From Pseudomonas sp. GD03944 (lineage in GTDB: Bacteria; Pseudomonadota; Gammaproteobacteria; Pseudomonadales; Pseudomonadaceae), in assembly GCF_029839275.1 (NCBI RefSeq), contig NZ_JAOCAH010000009.1:62001-126000 (forward strand): a stretch of DNA of 64,000 nt, in the 5' to 3' direction. The notes beneath the pieces are model-generated. The model was given only the letters and a program-made list of their open reading frames with translations, searched no databases and was not told the DNA's origin. How positions within the stretch are numbered: the stretch's first letter is position 1; each line of letters starts with the position of its first letter. The position numbers and the translations under genes were made by a program. Positions 49,594 to 64,000 of this stretch are shown here, piece by piece.

Positions 49594-50652
49594 ATGACGG
49601 CAGGTGTTTTTACTCTCGGTCAGTTGGCCGAGCGTCTGGGGGCCACCGTGCGTGGCTCCGCAGACACACTCATCAGCGGCCTGGCCACTCTTCAAGAGGC
49701 CGGGCCGACTCAGCTGAGCTTCCTGGCCAATCCGCAGTACCGCAAGTTCCTGCCTGACTGTCAGGCAGGCGCTGTCCTGCTCACGGCTGCCGATGCGCAA
49801 GCCTATACCGGTAACGTGCTGGTCGTGGCCAACCCCTACCTGGCTTATGCGCAGCTGTCCCACCTGTTCGACCGCAAGCCCCAGGCGGGTGCCGGTGTGC
49901 ATGCGACCGCGCAGGTCGCGGCGGACGCCCATGTCGACGCCAGCGCCAGCATCGGTGCCTATGCGGTGATCGAGAGCGGTGCCCATGTCGCAGCCGGTGT
50001 CACGGTCGGTGCCCACTGCGTGGTGGGTGCCCGTTCGAGGATCGGCGAAGGCGGGTGGCTTGCGCCGCGTGTCACGCTGTACCACGACGTGAGCATTGGT
50101 AAGCGGGTGGTCATCCAGTCGGGGGCCGTCATCGGCGGTGAAGGCTTCGGCTTCGCCAACGAAAAGGGCGTCTGGCAGAAGATCGCCCAGATCGGCGGCG
50201 TGACCATCGGCGACGATGTGGAGATCGGTGCGAACACCACCATCGACCGTGGTGCGCTCTCCGATACCCTGATCGGCAACGGCGTGAAGCTGGATAACCA
50301 GATCATGATCGCGCACAACGTGCAGATCGGCGACAACACCGCCATGGCGGGATGCTGCGGCATTTCCGGCAGCACCAAGATCGGGCGCAACTGCATGATC
50401 GCCGGCGGTGTCGGCATGGTCGGGCACATCGAGGTGTGCGACAACGTGTTCGTCACCGGCATGACCATGGTGACGCGCTCGATCACCGAGCCAGGCGCCT
50501 ATTCTTCCGGTACCGCCATGCAGCCGGCGGGCGAGTGGAAGAAAAGTGCAGCGCGAATTCGTCACTTGGACGACATGGCGCGGCGGCTGCAACAACTGGA
50601 AAAACAGTTGGCCGCCGTGACCCAAAGCGGGAACGCCTCATCTGATGCCTGA
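49594..50652 (+). CDS. lpxD: UDP-3-O-(3-hydroxyacyl)glucosamine N-acyltransferase
   Basis: Third step of lipid A synthesis, adding the N-linked hydroxyacyl chain. Of 352 residues: an N-terminal uridine-binding domain (about 1-100), a left-handed beta-helix of hexapeptide repeats (about 105-310, with the catalytic His in [15 protein letters not shown] near 240) and a C-terminal helical tail ending in a coiled segment. Its gene lies just past ompH and before fabZ and lpxA in the standard order. Confidence 0.96.
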   Translation: MTAGVFTLGQLAERLGATVRGSADTLISGLATLQEAGPTQLSFLANPQYRKFLPDCQAGAVLLTAADAQAYTGNVLVVANPYLAYAQLSHLFDRKPQAGAGVHATAQVAADAHVDASASIGAYAVIESGAHVAAGVTVGAHCVVGARSRIGEGGWLAPRVTLYHDVSIGKRVVIQSGAVIGGEGFGFANEKGVWQKIAQIGGVTIGDDVEIGANTTIDRGALSDTLIGNGVKLDNQIMIAHNVQIGDNTAMAGCCGISGSTKIGRNCMIAGGVGMVGHIEVCDNVFVTGMTMVTRSITEPGAYSSGTAMQPAGEWKKSAARIRHLDDMARRLQQLEKQLAAVTQSGNASSDA

Positions 50653-50703
50653 ACCGGTCATCAGCGCCGCGTTCCCCTCTTTTTACTACAGGCTTCTCTG
50701 GAA

Positions 50704-51144
50704 ATGATGGACATCAACGAAATTCGCGAATATTTGCCGCACCGCTATCCGTTCCTGCTGGTGGACCGGGTGGCCGACCTGGATGTTGAAGGCAAGTCCA
50801 TTCGTGCCTATAAGAATGTCAGCATCAATGAGCCATTCTTCAATGGTCATTTTCCTGAGCATCCAATCATGCCGGGCGTCCTGATCATCGAAGCCATGGC
50901 CCAGGCGGCCGGTATCCTCGGTTTCAAGATGATGGGTGTGAAGCCGGCCGACGGCACCCTTTACTATTTCGTGGGCTCGGACAAGCTGCGTTTTCGCCAG
51001 CCCGTCGTGCCTGGTGACCAGTTGATCCTCGAAGCACGCTTCCTGAGCAGCAAACGCAGCATCTGGAAGTTCGAGTGCAAGGCGAGTGTCGATGGCAAGG
51101 AAGTCTGCTCTGCCGAAATCATCTGTGCGGAACGCAAGCTATGA
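50704..51144 (+). CDS. fabZ: 3-hydroxyacyl-ACP dehydratase FabZ
   Basis: Dehydrates 3-hydroxyacyl-ACP in fatty acid elongation, competing with LpxA and LpxD for their substrate pool. Of 146 residues with the hot-dog fold signature [20 protein letters not shown], in which His and the following Glu are the catalytic pair. Two adjacent ATG codons (50704, 50707) could serve as start. The stop overlaps the lpxA start (ATGA), which ties the two competing enzymes in one message. Confidence 0.96.
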   Translation: MMDINEIREYLPHRYPFLLVDRVADLDVEGKSIRAYKNVSINEPFFNGHFPEHPIMPGVLIIEAMAQAAGILGFKMMGVKPADGTLYYFVGSDKLRFRQPVVPGDQLILEARFLSSKRSIWKFECKASVDGKEVCSAEIICAERKL

Positions 51145-51917
51145 GTTTGATTGACCCTCGCGCCATCATCGACCCCAGTGCCAGGTTGGCCGACGACGTC
51201 GTCGTCGGCCCTTGGTCCATTGTCGGGGCTGATGTGGAGATCGGCGAGGGTACGGTCATCGGCCCCCACGTGATACTCAAGGGGCCGACCAGAATCGGCA
51301 AACACAACCGTATCTACCAGTTTTCGTCGGTGGGCGAAGACACGCCCGACCTGAAGTACAAGGGTGAACCCACGCGCCTGGTGATCGGCGATCACAACGT
51401 GATCCGCGAAGGCGTGACCATTCACCGGGGCACCGTTCAGGACCGCAGCGAGACCACCCTGGGTGATCACAACCTGATCATGGCCTACGCCCACATCGGT
51501 CACGACAGCGTCATCGGCAACCACTGTATCCTGGTCAACAACACCGCCCTGGCGGGCCATGTGCATGTGGATGACTGGGCGATCCTGTCCGGCTACACCC
51601 TGGTGCATCAGTTCTGCCATATCGGCGCCCACAGCTTCTCCGGCATGGGTACCGCCATCGGCAAGGACGTGCCGGCCTACGTCACGGTGTTCGGCAACCC
51701 CGCCGAGGCCCGCAGCATGAACTTCGAAGGCATGCGCCGCCGGGGTTTCAGCGCCGAGGCCATCGCCGCCCTGCGTCGCGCCTACAAGGTGGTCTATCGC
51801 CAGGGTCTGACCGTGGAGCAGGCACTCGCCGAACTGGCGGAGTCCTCCGCGCAGTTCCCCGAAGTCGCCGTGTTCCGCAATTCCATCCAGGCTTCCAGCC
51901 GCGGCATTACCCGCTAA
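51141..51917 (+). CDS. lpxA: UDP-N-acetylglucosamine acyltransferase
   Basis: First committed step of lipid A synthesis. Of 258 residues with a left-handed beta-helix ([34 protein letters not shown] with the catalytic His near 121). Met169 in HSFSGMGT is at the chain-length ruler position reported for P. aeruginosa LpxA, which predicts use of 3-hydroxydecanoyl-ACP rather than the C14 chain used by E. coli with Gly there. Starts by overlap with fabZ. Confidence 0.96.
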   Translation: MSLIDPRAIIDPSARLADDVVVGPWSIVGADVEIGEGTVIGPHVILKGPTRIGKHNRIYQFSSVGEDTPDLKYKGEPTRLVIGDHNVIREGVTIHRGTVQDRSETTLGDHNLIMAYAHIGHDSVIGNHCILVNNTALAGHVHVDDWAILSGYTLVHQFCHIGAHSFSGMGTAIGKDVPAYVTVFGNPAEARSMNFEGMRRRGFSAEAIAALRRAYKVVYRQGLTVEQALAELAESSAQFPEVAVFRNSIQASSRGITR

Positions 51918-51920
51918 CCC

Positions 51921-53054
51921 ATGGCCGGTGTATTGCGTGTTGCGCTGGTAGCGGGTGAGGCTTCCGGCGACATCCTCGGTTCAGGCCTGATGCAGGCACT
52001 CAAGGCGCGTCACCCTCAGGTCGAGTTCATCGGCGTGGGTGGCCCGTTGATGCAGGCCCAGGGTCTGAACTCCTATTTCCCCATGGAACGCCTGGCGGTG
52101 ATGGGGCTGGTCGAAGTGCTCGGCCGCCTGCCTGAACTCCTGTCCCGGCGCCGCCGCCTGGTACGCGACCTGATCGCGGCCAAGCCGGACGTCTTCATCG
52201 GCATCGATGCCCCCGACTTCAACCTTGGCCTTGAGCTCAAGCTGCGTCGTGCGGGGATCAAGACCGTGCACTACGTCAGCCCGTCGGTATGGGCCTGGCG
52301 GCAGAAGCGGGTGCTGAAGATCCGCGAAGCCTGCGACCTGATGCTGACGCTGTTCCCCTTCGAGGTGCAGTTCTACGACGAGCACCAGGTGCCGGTACGC
52401 TTCGTGGGGCATCCGCTGGCCGACACCATCCCGCCCCAGGCCGATCGTGCGCAGGCCCGTGAGGCGCTGAACCTGCCAGCCGATGTGCCAGTGGTGGCGC
52501 TGATGCCGGGCAGCCGTGGCGGTGAAGTGGCGCGCCTGGGGGCGTTGTTCCTCGACGCGGCCGTACGCCTGCGTGCTTTGCGCCCGGGCATCCATTTCGT
52601 ACTGCCCTGTGCAACGCCGGAACGACGCGAGCAACTCGAGCAGTTGCTCAGTGGCCGTGACCTGCCGCTGACCTTGCTCGATGGCCGTTCCCACGAAGCG
52701 CTGGCCGCCTGCAACGCGGTGCTGATCGCCTCGGGCACCGCCACGCTGGAGGCCTTGCTCTACAAGCGGCCGATGGTGGTGGCGTACAAGGTCGCCCCGC
52801 TGACCTACAAGATTCTGCGGCGCCTGGTGAAGAGCCCCTATATCTCGCTGCCCAACCTGCTGGCCCAGCGCCTGCTGGTCCCTGAGCTGATCCAGGATGC
52901 CGCGACGCCCGAAACCCTGGCCCAGGTGCTGGCACCGTTGCTGGAAGGCGGAGAGGTGCAGACCGAAGGCTTCGACGTGATTCACCGCGCCCTGCGCCGG
53001 GATGCGTCGGTGCAGGCGGCCGATGCCGTGCTGGCCCTGGTGGAGCGCGCCTGA
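51921..53054 (+). CDS. lpxB: Lipid-A-disaccharide synthase
   Basis: Peripheral inner-membrane GT19 glycosyltransferase joining UDP-2,3-diacylglucosamine and lipid X. Of 377 residues; visible are [14 protein letters not shown] near 7-20, [17 protein letters not shown] near 90-106, [15 protein letters not shown] near 118-132 and [11 protein letters not shown] near 194-204. It starts three bases past lpxA and its stop overlaps the rnhB start (TGATG). Confidence 0.96.
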   Translation: MAGVLRVALVAGEASGDILGSGLMQALKARHPQVEFIGVGGPLMQAQGLNSYFPMERLAVMGLVEVLGRLPELLSRRRRLVRDLIAAKPDVFIGIDAPDFNLGLELKLRRAGIKTVHYVSPSVWAWRQKRVLKIREACDLMLTLFPFEVQFYDEHQVPVRFVGHPLADTIPPQADRAQAREALNLPADVPVVALMPGSRGGEVARLGALFLDAAVRLRALRPGIHFVLPCATPERREQLEQLLSGRDLPLTLLDGRSHEALAACNAVLIASGTATLEALLYKRPMVVAYKVAPLTYKILRRLVKSPYISLPNLLAQRLLVPELIQDAATPETLAQVLAPLLEGGEVQTEGFDVIHRALRRDASVQAADAVLALVERA

Positions 53055-53686
53055 TGCAGTTGGGCCTGGATTTCAGCCTGGTGCAGGAGCTGGTGGCCGG
53101 TGTGGACGAGGTCGGCCGCGGCCCGCTGTGCGGAGCCGTGGTGACGGCTGCCGTCATCCTCGACCCGTTGCGGCCCATTCTCGGGCTCAACGACTCGAAG
53201 AAACTCACCGAAGCCCGACGCGAGCTGCTGTTCGATGAAATCCGCGAAAAGGCCCTGGCCTGGTGCATTGCCCGGGCCGAAGTGGAAGAGATCGATCAGT
53301 TGAACATCCTGCACGCCACCATGCTGGCGATGCAGCGTGCCGTCGAAGGCCTGAGTATCACGCCCAAGCTGGCACTGATCGATGGCAACCGCTGTCCACG
53401 CCTGCAGGTGCCCAGTGCTGCGGTGGTCAAGGGGGATAGCCAGGTCCCGGCCATCGCCGCTGCGTCGATTCTGGCCAAGGTCAGCCGCGACCGTGAAATG
53501 CACGCCATGGATGCGCTGTACCCGGGCTACGGCCTGGCCGGTCACAAGGGCTACCCGACGCCCACTCACCTGGACGCCCTGCGTCGCCTGGGGCCTACGC
53601 CGATCCATCGGCGCTCCTTCGCCCCGGTTCGCGCCCTGCTGGAGGACGTGACCTGGAGCGAGCGCGCGGCGGCGGTGGTCGTCTGA
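53054..53686 (+). CDS. rnhB: Ribonuclease HII
   Basis: Cleaves RNA in RNA-DNA hybrids and initiates ribonucleotide excision repair. Of 210 residues. The metal-binding acidic pair D18-E19 lies in [14 protein letters not shown]; further acidic residues appear in ALIDGNRCP near 109-117 and [11 protein letters not shown] near 142-152. Translationally coupled to lpxB; the lpxB-rnhB-dnaE order is typical. Confidence 0.95.
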   Translation: MQLGLDFSLVQELVAGVDEVGRGPLCGAVVTAAVILDPLRPILGLNDSKKLTEARRELLFDEIREKALAWCIARAEVEEIDQLNILHATMLAMQRAVEGLSITPKLALIDGNRCPRLQVPSAAVVKGDSQVPAIAAASILAKVSRDREMHAMDALYPGYGLAGHKGYPTPTHLDALRRLGPTPIHRRSFAPVRALLEDVTWSERAAAVVV

Positions 53687-53704
53687 CGCTATTCGTTGCA
53701 AGTG

Positions 53705-53721
53705 ATCAGCCGTGGGCTGAT
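53705..53721 (+). terminator. Short hairpin after rnhB
   Basis: Perfect 7-bp stem ATCAGCC / GGCTGAT with a 3-base loop, directly before the stronger hairpin at 53731. Confidence 0.5.
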
Positions 53722-53730
53722 GTTTCGCAG

Positions 53731-53762
53731 AAGGCCCGGTACAATCCGGGCCTTGTCTTTTT
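53731..53762 (+). terminator. Terminator between rnhB and dnaE
   Basis: Perfect 9-bp stem AAGGCCCGG / CCGGGCCTT with a TACAAT loop and a T-rich tail (GTCTTTTT). Confidence 0.85.
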
Positions 53763-53783
53763 CGTGTTTTGTATAGGACTGCC

Positions 53784-57314
<3,531 letters not shown>

Positions 57315-57317
57315 TTT

Positions 57318-57335
57318 GCGAGGCCTGGGCCTCGC
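57318..57335 (+). terminator. Hairpin after dnaE
   Basis: Perfect 7-bp stem GCGAGGC / GCCTCGC with a CTGG loop, three bases past the dnaE stop, no T-run. Confidence 0.4.
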
Positions 57336-57481
57336 CTGTCAGTCACGACACTTGATAGGCTTTGCGCGTGGGTACGCCCGTGCACAAGCTGGTGTCGACC
57401 TGAATGCGCCTGTTCCTATAAGGTAGGCGCGAAACGGATACAGCTCCCGGCCGCTTGGCCGTCGACGCAAGACGGATGACT

Positions 57482-58432
57482 ATGAACCCGAATTTCCTCG
57501 ATTTCGAACAGCCGATCGCCGACCTGCAAGCCAAGATCGAAGAGCTTCGCCTGGTCGGTAACGACAACTCGCTGAACATCAGCGACGAGATCGCCCGCCT
57601 GCAGGACAAGAGCAGCGCCCTGACCGAAAGCATTTTCGGCAACCTGACCAGCTGGCAGATCGCACAACTGGCTCGCCACCCGCGCCGCCCGTACACCCTC
57701 GATTATCTGCAGCACATCTTCACCGAGTTCGACGAACTGCACGGTGATCGCCACTTTTCCGATGACGCCGCCATTGTCGGCGGTGTCGCGCGCCTGAATG
57801 GCGAGCCGGTCATGGTCATCGGCCACCAGAAGGGCCGTGAAGTCCGCGAGAAGGTACGCCGCAACTTCGGCATGCCGCGTCCTGAGGGCTACCGCAAGGC
57901 GTGCCGCCTGATGGAAATGGCCGAGCGCTTCCAGATGCCGATCATCACCTTCATCGACACCCCTGGTGCCTACCCGGGCATCGATGCCGAAGAGCGTGGC
58001 CAGAGCGAGGCGATCGCCTGGAACCTGCGCGTCATGGCACGCCTCAAGACCCCGATCATCGCCACCGTGATCGGTGAAGGCGGCTCGGGCGGTGCACTGG
58101 CCATTGGCGTCTGCGACCAACTGAACATGCTGCAGTACTCCACCTATGCGGTGATCTCGCCGGAAGGCTGCGCCTCGATCCTGTGGAAAACCGCAGAAAA
58201 GGCGCCGGACGCCGCCGAAGCCATGGGCATCACGGCCGAGCGCCTGAAAGGCCTGGGCATCGTCGACAAGGTGATTGGCGAGCCCCTGGGCGGCGCGCAC
58301 CGTGACCCGGCGGCCGCAGCCGAGTCGATTCGCCAGGAGCTGTCCGAGCAACTGACCATGCTGAAAGGCCTCGACACCGACGCGTTGCTGGCCCGTCGCT
58401 ACGAGCGCCTGATGAGCTACGGCGCGGTCTAA
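57482..58432 (+). CDS. accA: Acetyl-CoA carboxylase carboxyltransferase subunit alpha
   Basis: Alpha half of the carboxyltransferase that forms malonyl-CoA, the first step of fatty acid synthesis; partners AccD, AccB and AccC are not in this window. Of 316 residues: [19 protein letters not shown] opening, a crotonase-fold core with [19 protein letters not shown] near 157-175 and [13 protein letters not shown] near 198-210. The ribosome binding site is weak. tilS starts at the base after its stop codon. Confidence 0.96.
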   Translation: MNPNFLDFEQPIADLQAKIEELRLVGNDNSLNISDEIARLQDKSSALTESIFGNLTSWQIAQLARHPRRPYTLDYLQHIFTEFDELHGDRHFSDDAAIVGGVARLNGEPVMVIGHQKGREVREKVRRNFGMPRPEGYRKACRLMEMAERFQMPIITFIDTPGAYPGIDAEERGQSEAIAWNLRVMARLKTPIIATVIGEGGSGGALAIGVCDQLNMLQYSTYAVISPEGCASILWKTAEKAPDAAEAMGITAERLKGLGIVDKVIGEPLGGAHRDPAAAAESIRQELSEQLTMLKGLDTDALLARRYERLMSYGAV

Positions 58433-59749
58433 GTGAACCTGGCCGCCAAGGTGCTGGGGAACCTGGCTCCTTGGCGCGATGCGCCAGCCTGGCGCATCGC
58501 CCTGTCCGGCGGCCTGGATTCCACCGTTCTGCTGCACCTGTTGGCCAGTCTCGCGCAACGCGAGGCGTTACCGCCGCTGTCCGCCCTTCATATCCATCAT
58601 GGTTTGCAAACCAGTGCCGATGCCTGGCCGGCGGCCTGTCAGCGCCTGTGTGACGCATTGTCGGTTCCTTTGCAGGTGATCCCTGTGCGGGTTGCATCGG
58701 GCGCCAGCGTCGAGCGGGCAGCGCGTGAAGCACGGTATGAGGCGTTGCAGGCGACGCTGGGCGCTGGCGAGGTGCTGTTCACCGCGCACCATGCTGACGA
58801 TCAGGCTGAAACCCTGCTGTTCCGTCTGCTGCGCGGTGCTGGCGTGTCGGGCCTGGCTGGCATGCCCGAGGTGCGCACGCTCGGCACGGGCCAGCTGGTT
58901 CGGCCGCTGTTGAACTGCGCGCGGGCCGAGCTTCAGGCCTATGCCGAGGCGCACGGTCTGTCTTGGGTCGAGGACCCCTCCAATTCCGATGAGCAACTGT
59001 CGCGCAATTACCTGCGCCAGCAGGTGGTGCCGGCCTTGCGCACGCGCTGGCCGGCGGTCGTTGAGAACCTGGTGCGCACCGCCGGGCATATGACAGAGGC
59101 AACCCAGTTGCTCGATGAACTGGCAGCCTCGGACCTGAGTGCGGCGCAGGTGGCCGGCGAACGCTACCTGCCACCGTTGCCGTGCCTGTCGCTGTCGGCT
59201 CTGCGCAGTTTGAGCGAGGCCCGGCAACGCAACGCCCTGCGCCATTGGTTGCGCCCCTGGACGCAGATGCCGGACACCGCCCATTGGGCTGGCTGGCAGG
59301 CCTTGCGCGATGCCGCGCCCGATGCCGCGCCTGCCTGGCGGTTGCAGGCCGGCGAACTGCGGCGAACCGACGAACGGTTGTGGTGGCTCACGGGCATCTG
59401 GTTGCGCGATCCGGTGATGCCGGCGATGGCCGTACCCGGCAATGTCTTTCAGGCACTGCCGGGCAATGGTCAGGTGCGTATCGAAGGTCGATTGCCGGCC
59501 GGCGACTGGCAGCTGGCCTATCGGCAGGGTGGCGAGCGGATGCTGGTGGCGGGGCGCGGCAGTCGCGACCTGAAACGCCTGCTCAACGAGCGCCAGGTCC
59601 CGGCGTTCCTGCGCCAGCGGCTGCCGTTGCTGTTGTGTGACGGTGAGCTGCGGGCGGTGGCCAACCTGCCGGGTCTGGACGGCGACCCGCAGGGGCAGTG
59701 GCGCGTGCAGTGGCAGCCCCCGACGAACGATCCAGGTTTGAGCTGGTAA
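58433..59749 (+). CDS. tilS: tRNA(Ile)-lysidine synthase
   Basis: Converts C34 of the CAU-anticodon tRNA(Ile) to lysidine so that it reads AUA. Of 438 residues; PP-loop ATPase motif SGGLDST at 25-31, HHADDQAETLLFR near 120-132, then the substrate-binding and C-terminal domains (GERMLVAGRGSRDLKRLLNE near 367-386). The start is GTG 58433, immediately after the accA stop, with no separate ribosome binding site, so translation probably depends on accA. Confidence 0.93.
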   Translation: MNLAAKVLGNLAPWRDAPAWRIALSGGLDSTVLLHLLASLAQREALPPLSALHIHHGLQTSADAWPAACQRLCDALSVPLQVIPVRVASGASVERAAREARYEALQATLGAGEVLFTAHHADDQAETLLFRLLRGAGVSGLAGMPEVRTLGTGQLVRPLLNCARAELQAYAEAHGLSWVEDPSNSDEQLSRNYLRQQVVPALRTRWPAVVENLVRTAGHMTEATQLLDELAASDLSAAQVAGERYLPPLPCLSLSALRSLSEARQRNALRHWLRPWTQMPDTAHWAGWQALRDAAPDAAPAWRLQAGELRRTDERLWWLTGIWLRDPVMPAMAVPGNVFQALPGNGQVRIEGRLPAGDWQLAYRQGGERMLVAGRGSRDLKRLLNERQVPAFLRQRLPLLLCDGELRAVANLPGLDGDPQGQWRVQWQPPTNDPGLSW

Positions 59750-59766
59750 GGCCTTTCCGGTAGACT
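59738..59766 (+). promoter_or_regulatory. Candidate promoter of pyrG-kdsA-eno
   Basis: TTGAGC (59738-59743), 17-base spacer, TAGACT (59761-59766), overlapping the end of tilS. Would give a pyrG leader of about 155 bases. Confidence 0.5.
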
Positions 59767-59823
59767 ACGCTCCCGTCTTATCACAGCTTTTGCCGATTCC
59801 AATTTCCCGAGGGAACGGAGTCG

Positions 59824-63845
<4,022 letters not shown>

Positions 63846-63863
63846 CCACAGTCGTGGTAAAAG

Positions 63864-63889
63864 AGGGGCGGCGCGAGTCGCCCCTTTTT
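63864..63889 (+). terminator. Terminator after eno
   Basis: 7-bp stem AGGGGCG / CGCCCCT with an 8-base loop and a run of five T. A small ACCAC/GTGGT hairpin precedes it (63845-63858). Confidence 0.82.
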
Positions 63890-63910
63890 CGTCCGGATAC
63901 CGTTCCCGCT

Positions 63911-64000
63911 ATGCGTAACCCTTACTGGTTGTTCGTCGTCCTGGTGCTGCTGCTGGCGGGTCTGCAGTATCGCTTGTGGGTGGGCGATGGCAGCCTGGCC
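63911..64000 (+). CDS. ftsB: Cell division protein FtsB, partial
   Basis: The first 30 codons are present; the window ends inside the gene. The N-terminus MRNPYWLFVVLVLLLAGLQY is a short cytoplasmic tail followed by a membrane helix, then RLWVGDGSLA, which is the family's sequence before the periplasmic coiled coil. FtsB forms a complex with FtsL and FtsQ at the division septum. The eno-ftsB order is standard in gammaproteobacteria. Confidence 0.9.
   Translation, partial: MRNPYWLFVVLVLLLAGLQYRLWVGDGSLA

Overview
The window is chromosomal DNA from a high-GC gammaproteobacterium, almost certainly a Pseudomonas. The protein sequences and the gene order (ppc-adk-tsaB, mexJK-like pump, plsB, dapE-ndvB, csdA-dapD, glnD-map-rpsB and the long rpsB-to-eno cell-envelope block) look like the P. 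putida group or a close relative; I infer the species level only loosely. Nearly all of it is conserved core genome. I see no tRNA, rRNA, CRISPR array, prophage, transposase or integrase gene.

Layout. Bases 1-10 kb hold a truncated lipoprotein gene, a small conserved protein, PEP carboxylase, adenylate kinase, the tRNA t6A factor TsaB, and a run of little-studied genes (small disordered protein, DUF72, a phosphoenolpyruvate-mutase-like enzyme, an extensin-like protein, an EF-hand-like protein) up to the 16S rRNA methyltransferase gene rsmJ. At 10-15 kb a TetR regulator faces a two-gene RND pump of MexJK type with no outer-membrane channel gene beside it. At 15-22 kb come DUF4197, plsB (glycerol-3-phosphate acyltransferase) and, divergently, a Gld-type ABC transporter operon.

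Bases 22.3-23.6 kb are the main non-coding accessory stretch: four bipartite 91-bp REP units at an exact 178-bp period, a cold-shock gene, and a fifth 91-bp unit. From 23.6 to 38.9 kb most genes lie on the minus strand: rlmA-dapE, a GH17-GT2 beta-glucan synthase (NdvB type), an iron alcohol dehydrogenase, the CsdA/CsdE sulfur-transfer pair with the plus-strand tcdA, three genes of the dapD-arsC-dapC cluster (lysine/diaminopimelate synthesis), glnD and map. Diaminopimelate synthesis (dapC, dapD, dapE) is thus spread over about 10 kb.

Bases 39.2-64 kb are a continuous plus-strand block for translation and envelope building: rpsB-tsf (ribosome and elongation factor), pyrH-frr-uppS-cdsA-dxr-rseP (nucleotide, ribosome recycling, undecaprenyl and phospholipid precursors, envelope stress protease), bamA-ompH-lpxD-fabZ-lpxA-lpxB-rnhB (outer-membrane protein assembly and lipid A), dnaE-accA-tilS, and pyrG-kdsA-eno-ftsB, cut off by the window end. 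Overlapping stops and starts (ATGA, GTGA, TAATG, TGATG) tie many of these into operons.

The points most worth following are the exact-period REP array, a 27-codon leader ORF with an overlapping inverted repeat upstream of pyrG, a perfect 10-bp inverted repeat in the pyrH leader, the uncharacterised Gld-type ABC operon, and the candidate operator of the RND pump. I did not find a clearly new multi-gene system in the window.
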